Origin: Macrothele yani
Taxonomy: Eukaryota > Arthropoda > Arachnida > Araneae > Macrothelidae
NCBI GenBank assembly: GCA_039090855.1
Contig: CM077016.1
Location: 55,291,936 to 55,355,935, forward strand
Direction of reading: 5' to 3'
Length of the DNA stretch: 64,000 nt
Shown here: positions 47,308 through 58,755 of the stretch, piece after piece
Position numbering within the stretch: the stretch's first letter is position 1
Layout: each line of letters begins with the position of its first letter
Translations under genes and position numbers: made by a program
Notes under the pieces: model-generated
Seen by the model: only the letters and a program-made list of their open reading frames with translations
Told to the model about the DNA's origin: nothing
Database searches by the model: none

Positions 47308-48655
47308 CCCTTTCCACTCAAATAACTTTTTACCCATACTCACACAGAACTCGCATTTTTTTTTCTGCAGTAGAAGCCACAACTTACCAGTGAAAGCTCA
47401 GCATTAGCTCGCCAGCCCCGACATATGAGCTATAGAGGCATCATCAGCGTGGCGGCTGACACCCGACCTATTCGGCAAAAGAAATGTCTCGCGAGCGTCG
47501 ACATGCGAGCTATAGAGGCGTCATAGGCATGGCAGGTATCACCGACCGGCATGACACCCGACACGCAGATGACATTTCTTTTTCTTTATCCGGTGAAAAT
47601 GAAACGTCTCGCAAGCCCCAACATGCGAGCTATAGGGGCGTCACCGCCGTGGCGAGTGACCCTCCCCCCGACCTATTCGACGAAAAGAAATGTCTCACGA
47701 CCACCGACATGCAAGCTATAGAGGCGTCATCGGCATAGATGGGGCCACTTGACGTGTGATGTTCCCCAAATGTCTCGCAAGCCCCGACCCACGGAGGCGT
47801 AACGAGCGCGCCGGATGACACCCGACACGCAAGCTATTCGGGGAAAAAGAATGTCTCGCGAGCGCCAACATGCGAGATACAGAGGCATCATTGGCATGGA
47901 GGGTGACACCCAAAATTTTTGACGAAAAAGAAATGTCTTGCAAGCCCCAACATACGAGCTGTAGAGGCGTTATAGACATGGTGGTTGACACCCGACCTAT
48001 TCGCCGAAAAGAAATTCCTCGCATGCGCCGTCACCCGAGCTATAGAGACGTCGCGAATAACACGCGAGCTATTCGGTGAAAACAAAATTCCTCGCAAGCG
48101 CCGACATGCGGGCCATAGAGGTGTCATTGGCATGGCGGGTGACACCCGACACGCAGATGACGTTTCTTTTTCTTTATCCGGTGAAAAAGAAACGTCTCAC
48201 GAGCCCTGACATGCGAGCTATAGGGGCGTAATCTGCGTGGCGTGTAACACCCGACATATTCAACAAAAAAGAAATGTCTCGCGAGCACCGACATGCGAGC
48301 TATAGAGGCGTCATCGGCATGGAGGGTGCCACTCGACACGTGCAATATTCGGCGAAAAAGAAATGTCTCGCTAGCCCCGACCCACGAGCTATAGAGGCGT
48401 AATGAGCGTGGCGGATGACACCGACACGAAAGCTATTCGGCGAAAAGAAATGTCTCACAAGCCCCGACATACAAGCTATAGAGGCGTTAGGCACTGCAGA
48501 TAACACCTGACACGCGAGCTATTCGGTGAAGACGAAATGTCTTGCGTGCCCCGAGCCATAGAGGTGTCATTGGCGTGGCGAGTGACACCCGACCTATTCG
48601 ATGGAAAAGAAATGTCTCGCGACCATCAAGTCACCCGACAGTCGAGTGGAAAGGG
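47308..48655. mobile_element. piggyBac-like non-autonomous element (TTAA)
   Basis: A 1,348-bp element flanked on both sides by TTAA (47304-47307, 48656-48659), with inverted ends CCCTTTCCACTC. TTAA target duplication and a terminal CCC are the hallmarks of piggyBac transposons. There is no transposase; nearly the whole interior is a minisatellite. It is GC-richer than its surroundings. Confidence 0.88.
47400..48640 (+). repeat. Minisatellite of ~15 units inside the TTAA element
   Basis: Units of about 75-100 bp follow the pattern AAATGTCTCGCGAGC, CCGACATGCGAGCTATAGAG, GCGTCAT, GGCGTGGCGGGTGACACCCG, then CTATTCGGCGAAAAG. Starts of the ATGTCTC phrase recur from 47482 to 48610. Units vary in length and composition, with some carrying an extra TTTCTTTTTCTTTATCCGG insert (47574, 48165). 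CpG-rich compared with the rest of the window. Confidence 0.93.
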
Positions 48656-48997
48656 TTAAAACGTTTGCACCGAAATTTTCACAAGCACAAAGCCACGTGC
48701 AATCAATGTAAAGAGTTGGCAAAAGGCACTGAGCTGAGTTCCCTCTTGACTGTTGCGCACGGTACTCTCAAATGGCTGTACGGAGAGTCACATGACAAAC
48801 ACCGCCTACGTTGGCAGGGGAAGTCAAAACATCGCAGGAGCATAAGGGACTATCTGTAAAGTGCGTTTTCGACCAAAAGACTGTAAAAAAATAGAAATGG
48901 CGTGCAGGGATCTTGCGAGGGCTTTTCAGTAGTTTTTTCGGGTGACTTCCGTAAAACCGTAAGATGGAGTGAAAATCTGTAAAAGTTGGCATCTCTG
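48656..48997 (-). mobile_element. Probable hAT 5' end, split by TTAA element
   Basis: The - strand reading from 48997 begins CAGAGATGCCAACTTTTAC with subterminal CGTAA-type motifs, much like the termini of the hAT at 40267. Going left it leads across the TTAA element toward the zinc-finger remnant at 46900-47200. The other end was not found. Confidence 0.45.
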
Positions 48998-49410
48998 AAT
49001 ACCTATGAATCCTTTAGAAACAGAACCATTGTATCCTGCCATGGGAGAGTCATTTTCAGTCGTCCTCCGCGTCAACGAAATAGCTAATGACTGACCTTAC
49101 ACTGTATTTACGTAATCCCGCACCTCGCCCGGAATGAAATAACTGCGCTATCCCAAAGAGCAGGGGAACGACATATAAACAATCACAATCGCACAGCACT
49201 CCAAAAGACCACCAAACTATCAGTAAACAATCTTCATCAGGACTTGATAACGCACAGCATTGTTTCTCCTACATACCATGTGATTACTCCCTATTCTTTC
49301 TGCGTTTCAGTACTCCATAAGCAAAAACAATTTAATTTCCTACATCGTGAAAATCGTTGTTTTTCGTCACTTTTGCCAAAAAAACCCCCAACTAATTAGA
49401 AGGTAGGTGA
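48998..49410. other. Spacer, nothing recognised
   Basis: Unique-looking sequence between the hAT-like terminus and repeat copy B. Confidence 0.4.
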
Positions 49411-50457
49411 AACGGCTTTCACTACGTGTCAAACGTGATGAAGCTGAAAAGTTTGTAAGAATTGATGCATGGTGTTCAAAAGTATTAATATTCTCAAAGT
49501 TAAACTTTATCTTATCAAAAATAGCGAAAGCTATCATGCATTCATGGTCCTCGCAGATTGAAAGTTTTTCTGCATGATGGATAAAATTGTCATCCAAGGG
49601 CATAAAAGAAAGTAAAACAAAAAGTGACAATAAAGAAATGGGAAGGGTAACAAAGATATCAACAAAATGAAAATTTAAGCACTGGATGCTGCTTAGCTGC
49701 AGAGTCAACAAAAGACAAATGTGGCTGTGGTACTTGCTGAGAAGTTTATGCTGGGTGAAATCGCTGTCCAGAATTTTAGTCACTCTTCAATTGTGTATGT
49801 AAAAAATAATTTTTGGCTCCTAAAAAATTGTGAATGGCTCCTAAATATTTAGCTGCACGGGCCATTTTTTTTAGTTTTGTACCCTGATTAAGGTCATTTT
49901 TTAAATCCCATAATTGTTGCCTTTCCTATGTCATCTGTCCTATTTTAATTTAGTTTTTAAACTGCAAGTTATATTCATCCAAAATATTTCTATATAACTT
50001 AAATTGGTTTATGTGAATATGGAACATCCTGAATAACAGTCTCAATTTTGGGAATACACACTTCAGTTGGGGGAATATTCTGCAGATAAGCAAATTTTTT
50101 ACCTTTCTGTAATGCTGCTCGTTGCACTTATGAGAGCTCAATGTTAGCATAATTTTGAAATTTAGATAAATAATTTTCATTAAGTTATTAACAGTAATAT
50201 TTTTTTGTCTATTATAATTGTAAACATTTCATGAACAAAGTGAAAACTACTTTTAAAAGCATTAAATAGTCACAATAACTTCTGTTACTTACATCTGTTG
50301 ACAAATTCACATTCAGATGGCTCCTCAATCTGAGGATCTTGGGACACATCTGAGAGTAACGTGGAACTTGCGTGCTAACAGTGACGACGTATTCTGCTGC
50401 ACAACAACTTTTTATTCCTGAATTGGTCCTTTCTCCACACACCTCTGCTAGCCTTCC
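49411..50457 (-). repeat. Repeat copy B (uninterrupted)
   Basis: Matches 39565-40266 plus 44505-44828, with the hAT insertion point intact at 50102-50107. Slightly diverged from copy A. Type of repeat unknown. Confidence 0.8.
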
Positions 50458-50516
50458 TTTAATTTCAATAGCTGATTTTTTTTTCATATTTTAGTTTTCT
50501 TAAATAATAATTTCTA

Positions 50517-51330
50517 TTATTTTTTTTCATTATATTCTTTTAATATTATTCTAAACAGTTTACCACTGAATTCCTCTTTGTCTTCATTTGGGATGTTTCT
50601 GATGATATCTTCGAAATTTGGTATTAATTCTTCTGTTTTTGTTATCTTCTGTGGGGAAGCATATTTCTTTCCTCTCTGCAGTACTGCCCTCTGTGAATAA
50701 TTTAGTTCGTGCATTGACATATTCTGAAAAACTTCATAATTATTTTCTTTCTGCCCATGACCTGTATGTTGGTACAATAATTTATGCAATTTTGACGTAA
50801 CATTGTTTTTCGCAGACTTTCTTTCATTTTCAACAATCTCGGAAAACTCTCTAAAAATAGTGTCCAAAATTTAATTTTTCCATGTTCCACAGAAATTTCT
50901 GTACGTGATATTACTGATATCTTTCCATAATCTTAAACATTTGGACTGAAGACCGAAGATTGTCCTTCTTTTATTAACGATTTCTGCTCTTAATCTTTTT
51001 TTCTGGCACGTTTTTATTATAATCTCGTCTTTCTTATTCATTGAGGAGTTCGTTATTCTTATATATATTGGGGTTAGATGAAAGTCCCTGCATGCTATCA
51101 AAAATTCCACCTGTATTTCAAACTTTTTTGTTAATTTTATTTTTAGTTTTTTATATTCTCTGAATCTATGCAATTCATGTTTTTGAAAGAGCTCATGGTA
51201 GCGCATTCTCTATCACGCAAAGAGACCGGGCGTTCCCAGCCTTCCGCCTCCCTCACCTGGAAATTTGCATATCTTCCTATGTAATTCCTTGTTTGGCAAG
51301 TCACAGTATCACTATAACTATACAAAAATT
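50517..51330 (-). pseudogene. Penelope-like N-terminal ORF remnant
   Basis: Reading leftwards from about 51206: RYHELFQKHELHRFREYKKL, KFEIQVEFLIACRDFHLTP, then, after a stop, a second piece from 50867 (FREFSEIVENERKSAKNN and KLHKLLYQH) to 50517. The K-L-x-x-Q-x-x-FL..CR...L-P text resembles the region before the RT of Penelope-like elements. The RT itself is absent. A Penelope-type endonuclease piece lies 2.3 kb away in the opposite orientation. The assignment is moderate. Confidence 0.45.
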
Positions 51331-51829
51331 TATGTGCCTACAATTACTTTAATAAGAGCAATGAGAGTGAACTTACCCCTACCAGTAGGTCCGTTCTCTC
51401 AGAAAAGCATACATTTCTTTGCACGTTAACTTCCATTTCAATATCCACAGTTGGTTTTGGCCGTTGGTGCAGTGGTTTTTTATGTTGTCTTCAACATGTT
51501 CTTTTATTTGACTGAGTGAGCAATTTATTAACTTATACTGCAGAACTGATACTTTGGTCTAAGAAACCTCTTTTATACTTTAAAAACCCAATATTTACAT
51601 TGACTTTGAATAACCCTAACTGGTAACGAAATTGGCTTTAAAAAAAAAAACCCTAATTACATGAACATTTAGGAACCATAAACAAACTTCCTATTTACAT
51701 ACACCAAAACATCAAAACAAAACATTTAAAAGCCCAAAATTCAATTATTCACAACGAATTTATCCCATTGCCTTTCTATTTACAAACTCATCTCACACAC
51801 TCATTCATGCACCACACCTCTGCCGTTCC

Positions 51830-51860
51830 CAGCTTTCCACCCATCCAGGGTGGAAAGCTG
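51830..51860. repeat. Perfect hairpin, 13-bp arms
   Basis: CAGCTTTCCACCC (51830-51842) and GGGTGGAAAGCTG (51848-51860) with a 5-base loop. Confidence 0.9.
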
Positions 51861-51873
51861 CTCAGGGCAATCT

Positions 51874-51954
51874 ACTCACTCGCACTGTGATAGCAGGGCT
51901 GATACCAACTGGAGGCCAGTTGGTATCAGCCCTGCTATCACAGTGCGAGTGAGT
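51874..51954. repeat. Perfect hairpin, 39-bp arms, AGG loop
   Basis: 51874-51912 is the exact complement of 51916-51954. The core is GCAGGGCTGATACCAACTGG and its inverse. Such a long perfect palindrome is either young or kept by the element's replication. Confidence 0.95.
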
Positions 51955-52721
51955 GAGAGAAGCGATTTCTTGCGTCGGCCTCATGTCCCACGTCATATTG
52001 AACACATGGCCACCGTGGCTCCATCTGTTAAGAACTGTAGTTAATATTTTATTTTCTTCTGGAGTATTTTTTCCTTTTTTGTTCTATTTTTATTAGTTCT
52101 TATTCAAAGTCAATGTAAATATTGGGTTTTTAAAGTATAAAAGAGGTTTCTTAGACCAAAGTATCAGTTCTGCAGTATAAGTTAATAAATTGCTCACTCA
52201 GTCAAATAAAAGAACATGTTGAAGACAACATAAAAAACCACTGCACCAACGGCCAAAACCAACCGTGGATATTGAAATGGAAGTTAACGTGCAAAGAAAT
52301 GTATGCTTTTCTGAGAAAACGGACCTACTGGTAGGGGTAAGTTCACTCTCATTGCTCTTATTAAAGTAATTGTAGGCACGTAAATTTTTGTATAGTTATG
52401 GTGATACGGTGACTTGTCAAACAAGGAACAATATAATTGACGTGCTTGAAGCGTTACAAGATAAAAAAATGACCAAGATCTTTTGGGTAAAAGAATGGTT
52501 GTTTTTATAGTATATCATTATATCAGAAGTCTTTGCAACTTGTTAATGACATGGCATCCACACCATTTCTATCAAGCGCGCGGAAGCGTCTAACCAAAAC
52601 ATGTGACTGTAAACGCCATTTATGATGCCATATACAATTTGAATATTTACGTGCCATTCGTCTTGGTAAAGCTAGGTCAATACCCAGCGAAACCATGGTC
52701 GGCTCGAAAAAATAAACATTT

Positions 52722-53040
52722 GTGACAACTACGTTGTATTATCTTAATCTAGATACAAGGAATTGGTTGGAGATATGTTGTCTCTGCATCACACACTTGG
52801 CTATAATGTCCTTAAAGATACACTTGCTGCATTCCACTTGGATTTCTTCCATGACAACTGCTGCATTGTTAGTGATGATGGAAATTGCAACGATGGAGAA
52901 ACACTACAAGGGAGAGTGGTTCACTTCTATGTTGGCTGACTATTGTTGGATGCTCACTAGAGACTATCCTGAGCAGCTATACAAGTGACGGGCAAAGTGA
53001 CATCGGAAGTAAAAGCGGACATTTACTAATACATGTGGTA
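52722..53040 (+). pseudogene. Degenerate piece of a repeated arthropod protein
   Basis: Frames read LGYNV or SLKIHLLHS, then LDFFHDN, IATMEKHYKGEW and MLADYCWMLTRD. This string of motifs (SLK-H-LHSHLDFF, then ME-YxGxW, ADYCW-RD) is the end of a protein family found in many copies in arthropod genomes and associated with mobile DNA. Broken by stops; function unknown. Confidence 0.55.
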
Positions 53041-53589
53041 AGTACATTTAAAAAACTATTATAGGTCTCTCACAAACCGTAGCCAATTTTGCATTTTTCA
53101 TTGTCATATTCATGTTCAGCACCTCGAAATCTAAAAGAAATTATTAATTTAATCCTTGGAGCAAGACTTTTGTAAAAATTTGTTGTCCAGTGTAATTAGT
53201 TAGCTGTTTTGCTTTGTCTGCCATATTTATTGGATTTTTTTAGACCAGTTAATTCCTGTCTTTCATATTTATATCTTTCTTGTTTGGATATCAATCTTAC
53301 ATGTTTACTCTTTCCTTCAGAATTTTTGATTGCCCTTGCTATTTGTTGTCTTGTTTGATTTTGTTTACCTGAATGGATTTTTTATCAGAAAGTTAAATTT
53401 ATTGGCTTCAGTCAGATATTTTAAAATTTTCTTTAACTGAAGACTTCACTTACTTCTTCACTTTTTCCTCCGAATGTTTTATTTTCTTCCACTGTTTTAT
53501 TTTATTATCCCAACAGAATTAAAATTAGTGTATTACATAATCTCATGGAAAGAATCTCACACCAAGAAGGGACTAAGACAGTAACAAAG

Positions 53590-54010
53590 AATAAAACTAT
53601 CAAATACATGCCAAAGGGTCACTGTGGGTGGAAAATTGAACAATAGCATAAGCAAGCTCTTAAAGTCTGAAATAAAAATAACAACCACAGCCCAAAAAAA
53701 GGTAGCAAATCTAATTAATGAAGAAAACGTCTAAATTTGTACAACATGGAAAAGAAATATCATTTATCAGATAATAATGTATTGCAACAACAAATATCTT
53801 GGGCAAACAACATAGAAATTTCAAGAGAGGATTAAAGAACATGAATCATATATTGAAAAAGGTGACCAAAACAGAACAATTGTAAAACACACAAAAAAAT
53901 GTAAATGCAAAGCCAATGAGGAATTAAATTCAAATTTTGGATTACAAACCTCAAATCAAACAAAGACTTGTAAAAGAAACCTACTATATCAGACAGAGGT
54001 TAAGTGAATG
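53590..54010 (+). pseudogene. Penelope-like GIY-YIG endonuclease remnant
   Basis: One frame with two stops reads IMYCNNKYLGQTT, then KFQERIKEHESYIEKGD, IVKHTKKCKCKANEE. This follows the Penelope GIY-YIG endonuclease: C.N..YIGQT-R-F..R..EH, then ...KH. The first Tyr-Ile-Gly is Tyr-Leu-Gly and the catalytic Arg codon after QTT is a stop. The RT that should precede it is missing. Confidence 0.7.
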
Positions 54011-55736
54011 AACCTACCAAAACCATAAGCCCAATATTCAATGTTTGGTTTAATGACAGCAATTTAAGATTCAAGAACAATATAAAATATGTTGGTAACA
54101 AAAGTCTTATTAACAGGACTTATCTCCCGACAATCTAGTGTATAGATCAAAAATTTGAGAGGTAATGTACCTAAAAATTTATCCTCTATAATTCCTATTA
54201 ATCAGATTTTTGTTACTGACAGTAATTAGAGGAAGCCATGAAGTCATCATTTACTAGAATTAAATATTTTACTTAAAAGGTACCATAACACGAATCTGGT
54301 GATCTGGAACAATATTTAAATTGCATTCTAAGCCAATAACAAAGGTTTAGTATAGCACTGATAACAGGCCCTGTTCTTGCTCAGATTCTATTTCAGGAAT
54401 GTAACTTTCTGCTTTTCCCAGTTGTTTAGGATAGTCAAATGTTGCTTCTTTGTTCAATGGTACTTGTAAATGGCTCAGTTGTACTGAGGAATGATTTTCA
54501 TATTTGTGAACTGAATATGTTTGTTGTTCCACTGAACTGCATTTTTTTTTTTTTTTTTGAGATTATCCATCCAGATAAACAAACTAAAATGAGACAGTAA
54601 ATTGCAAATTTTGTTGTGAGGTTTTGAGTAAAACCTAGTAAGTGTTCTTTAAATTTGTCACTAAGAGTTTCAACTATCTGAACTGAGAAACTCAGAAGTT
54701 ATAGTTATATGTAAACCAGAGTTGCATAAAAATAACATGTATCTGTGTACACAACCACTGAAACAGAAAACTTGCTGCAAACCTGCAAATCACACGATAA
54801 CAATAGAATAAAGAAAAATTAATAAAATAAATAAATATTAGAATATTACAGACTCCAGTGAGGACATAATAAGTACATTACAACTGAATGTGCAGCAATG
54901 CATATGAAATGGACTTTTATGGCAAAATATTAAAATATTGGACTACGAACCCCATAAAAACAAGAGACTAATTAAAGAAAGTTTTTATATCCAGAAAAAC
55001 AGTTCCATTATAATGAGCCTCCAAAATTTATAAATAGCATTTTCAACAACTTAATTCAAAAATAGTAGACTTACAAAATACATAAGGAAAATATTTAAAT
55101 TTAATTACTGGAAAATGCAAGAGGAACCTGGTGAAGTTTATATTCTTTCTGTGTAAATGAAACTTTTGATACAGTTCTTATACATTGAGAACAGGCTTTG
55201 ATAAAATCTAGAGGCCAGAAACGTCTGTAAAAACAAAAGAACTCAGAAGATGTGAAAAAAATTTAAAGTTCTTCAAGTTAAAATAGAATTAAATATATTG
55301 ATCTGAGTAAAGATTAATATATTGAGAAAGTGTTTGAATTGCCGTAAATAAAAAAAAAATAATCTACAAGCAAAAACTATCTGCAAAATCTGCTAATAAT
55401 TTGGAAACTATCTGCGTATGCGTGTACGTCTACATTCTGCTACTCTGATGTAAACCATATTGCAATTTACATAACTAGGGGCTGCGTCTCTGTTATGTAA
55501 AACGCCCTTGCAGCCCCTTCTCCAAGTATATAACATGAAATAAAAACTGGAAAATTCATATAAATTTCAATTTTCATTGCATGTCTAAGCAAATAAGGCT
55601 TGTTATTCCGACATTTTCAGGGGTTATTTTTACTGTCGTTAATTTCTGGAAGGTCTGACTTTTGTCATTTGCACTTACTAAGTTTACTAAGAAAAACAAA
55701 AGCGGTCCAAAAAGTATTTCCGTAAACTGTTATGGA
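54011..55736. other. AT-rich stretch, nothing recognised
   Basis: Poly-T at 54542-54559. A small inverted GGGGCTGC/GCAGCCCC pair lies at 55478-55517. No coding or RNA gene supported. Confidence 0.45.
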
Positions 55737-56339
55737 AGACGTCAAGTAATTTTGCTTCCTATAATACTTTCAATGGAAAAACTTTTGTACACATTTCCTT
55801 CACAATTATTGTGTTCCCAAGGATGAAAATTTGAACATTAATCAAAATAACTGCATATTATAACTTGGAATACTTAATATTTTCTAAAACATAACCATAA
55901 TTACATAAAAAATCAATAACTTTTCCTTTGGTGGTGTTGGAACCAGAAAAAAGATAACGCGACCTGTACTTTGATGACGCCAGTAGACAAACAAATGTTG
56001 GATTACATAAATATGGTTATGTTTTAAAAAAATATTAAGTATTCCAAGTTATAAAATGAAGCCATTTTAATCGATGTTCAAATTTTCATCCTTGAGAATG
56101 CATTAATTGCCCAGAAAAAAGATGGCGCGACCTGTACTTTGATGACGTCAGTAGACAAACGAATGTTGGATTGCATAATTATGGTTATGTTTTAGAAAAT
56201 ATTAAGTATTCCAAGTTATAAAATGAAGCTATTTTAATCAATGTTAAAATTTTCATCCTTGGGAACGCATTAATTGTGAAGAAAATGTGTACAGAAGTTT
56301 TTCCATTGGAAGTATAGGAAACAAAATGACTTGACGTCC
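55737..56339. mobile_element. MITE-like element with ~190-bp inverted ends
   Basis: The left arm (from GACGTCAAGTAATTTTG at 55738) and the right arm (ending CAAAATGACTTGACGTC at 56338) are inverted complements over about 185 bp. The centre also carries a direct duplication: 55950-56090 is repeated at 56112-56250 (motif GCGCGACCTGTACTTTGATG at 56116). No coding content. No clear target duplication. Confidence 0.8.
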
Positions 56340-58033
56340 ACCTTAAACAACTGAGATAGCTTTACCAACAAAACATATGCATAACAAATTCTCTGCGTCA
56401 CCATGGCAGCAGGTCACGAGACCAGAACGTTTCTCTATGGTTATCGTGAAGACAGACAAGCCGTTCATTTCTTTCCTTTGCGTCTTTAAAAAATACTTAA
56501 AAATCAGAAAATGACTTTCTTCTTTTTTTTTTTTTTTTTTTTTTTGTAAAAAAGGGACGATAGTTGGAAGTTAATGTAAAAATTGCAATGCGTTATAATT
56601 TATAGTTTGCCATATATCCGTTTTTTATTAATCCCATCGCGAAATAGAGAATTTTGTGAAATTTAGAAATTTAATTTCTCGTAAACTAAATCGAAATTGA
56701 AAAAAAGGGCCACGAGGTGCAAAAATTCGGTCATGGCACTACATGCTTACAACGTTTTGTGGTTCTGTTGCTGTTAGTGTGTCAGGAACGCGACCTGATA
56801 GCACTTTTTTGCTTACCTTAACTTTGAAATACAATAGCTCTTGAAGTTTCGCTAGAATCGAGAAATGGTTTATTTCAGCGTGTTCTCCAAACATTTCTCT
56901 ACAAATAATGAAAATTTCATATTTTTGTGTTCAATACGTGTAACGTATACTCTATATTCACTTTCCTTTTGATTTTACTATCTCTGGTTATTTTATTTTA
57001 CTATATAAATTATCTTCCTACTGAACGGAATATTATTTCACCCCGCTGAATGAGATCTGGCAATGAGTGTAAGTCATGACGTGGTGGTAGCTCGTATATA
57101 GGCGCGTTCATCGAGACGAGTGGTGTTGTGTTGAGTTGTAGTTGTGTTGTTGCGTTGTAGTTGTGTTGTTGCGTTGGAGTTGAGGGTGGTTGGTGTTGCG
57201 TTGCAGTGTGTTGTTATGTAGTAGTGATATATGAGTGCCTTAGTTGACCAGGAGTCTTCATAATAAACAAGTTGTTCTGTAAGTTCAGTCTTTCTCAATT
57301 CTTAGTTTTGTCAGACCTCTGTCTGGCTGTTAGGTTTATGACTTTGATTACTTAATATAAATAACCAGCGTTGAGACTTTGTTTAAGTTCATAATTAACG
57401 AGTAACAACACCCTTTTGGGAATTCATTAGTTTGAAGCTTAGAGCATTATTCATTCATAATAATTAGCTTAGTAAAAGATAGACAAAGCTAATTCATTAT
57501 ATACGTTTTTGCGTTGCGAGCTAGGAAAGCAAGAGTGTCACGAAATTTCTAAAACAGCGGCGGCAGTTACTTTTTTCTAGAATAAAGACACACACAAATC
57601 TGTTTCAGTGGAAAAAGAAATAGCTCTCTACTTATGTATATTTTATCAATTTAACATAAGTTTCCATACACACAAGAAAATCTGAAACAATTAGCCCAGT
57701 ATCTGAATCCATTTCTTTTACTGCACTGCTTAGGTACATTAGAAGAGTTCATTCTAAGGTTTGCACTGTTTTTTAAAGCAATACTTCAGTGTTCTGTAAA
57801 TAAATTTATTGAAATGCACATACAGCAATTTTAAAATATCATAACACAAAACTTTCACTGATAAATTACTTAAATAGAAATGTGTACTTTGCAATATAAC
57901 CAGCAAATGTTCTACTACACTATCTACAATATGAATAACATAATTTATGAGTAAATATTTGTGCATCATTCAGTACCAATAATTCTATAAAGGAACTATG
58001 TTAAATTAAAATTCCTTCTTTAGTTGTACTTAC
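56340..58033. other. AT-rich stretch; GTTGTGTTGTTGCG repeat patch
   Basis: 57117-57210 is a GTTG/GTTGCG-rich simple repeat. After it come AATAAA-type text and sequence that could be part of a solo LTR, but I cannot define ends. If PSME4 continues leftward this is intron. Confidence 0.4.
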
Positions 58034-58153
58034 AAGCATAAAAGCTATCCAGTTAACAGTAGCAATAGCGTCAAAATTTGAATTAACTCTTGCAACTGAG
58101 ACCTTGTTTGGCCCACGAGGAAGATTAAAGCTCCTTAGTAGCCTTGTAAATAT
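58034..58153 (-). CDS. PSME4: PSME4/PA200 exon (downstream of the two seen)
   Basis: A 120-nt exon on the - strand, acceptor TTTGCAG and donor GTAAGT, phase 0 at both ends, 40 codons. It reads IFTRLLRSFNLPRGPNKV, then VNSNFDAIATVNWIAFML. Human PA200 has IFTRILRSLNLPVG in the same place, directly following the segment encoded by the exon at 62686. PA200 is the large HEAT-repeat activator that caps the 20S proteasome in the nucleus. The next exon toward the C-terminus was not found in the window, so a long intron probably follows. Confidence 0.88.
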
Positions 58154-58755
58154 CTGCAAAATGAAATTACATTAAAAAAAATATCTCAAACACTAGTAAT
58201 CAAATATGAAGTCATGTAAGTAAACTTCCTTAATAAATTCTACACAAATATTTTACACAAGCTGCACTTACTCTTTTAAACAACAGATTAGACATCATTT
58301 ACTTGGGGCCTCCAATAAGAACACAGCAAATGATGTTTCAACCAGTTGACTTACCCCTGGTACAATAGTCAGACACGGTTGTGTTGTACCTCATAATGGT
58401 TCATCTTATTTATAAATGAATGCATGTGTGCATGATACAAAACTGATACTGTTCGATTACATTTTGGAGATTTCTGTATATGTAGCGTGTGGGACAACAA
58501 TCCAATTCTGTCATATGAGGGTAAATGTGAACTCCAGAGTCCATAATGAATGAAGTGTGTATGAAAGTCAAACTGCTTGTAGCCAAAGTCATGGCTTGAC
58601 TGATGGACTGTTAATACTTATGCAAGATCAGCCTGAATTATACACTGTTAGAACAGGTGAATGAGTTTTGACTACCTATGTAGCATGTTTGACAAATAAA
58701 TGCTTTCATATACCACAATCAATATATGAACTAAATACAGTTTTAAATTTAAATA

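Larger units (their letters stand above)
51285..52428. repeat. Inverted repeat, 329-bp arms, 486-bp centre
   Basis: 51285-51613 and 52100-52428 are inverted copies of equal length with only a handful of mismatches. They separate Penelope-like pieces of opposite orientation. Penelope elements are known for paired terminal repeats that may stand head-to-head, so these are candidate pLTR copies. Confidence 0.85.

Noticed and set aside
47484..48506. Several 60-100-codon frames on both strands
   Set aside because: They are chance frames in the minisatellite.
51540..51580. Possible hammerhead ribozyme core (CTGAT...GAAAC) in the inverted arm
   Set aside because: Penelope elements often carry hammerheads, but the conserved CTGATGA core and a pairing stem II are not present here.
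55478..55517. GGGGCTGC...GCAGCCCC stem, possible tRNA or small RNA
   Set aside because: The 40-base span is too short for a tRNA and there are no A/B boxes or anticodon arm.
57060..57560. Possible solo LTR (AATAAA text, GTTG repeats, ACAGCGGCGGC end)
   Set aside because: I could not define TG...CA ends or a target duplication.
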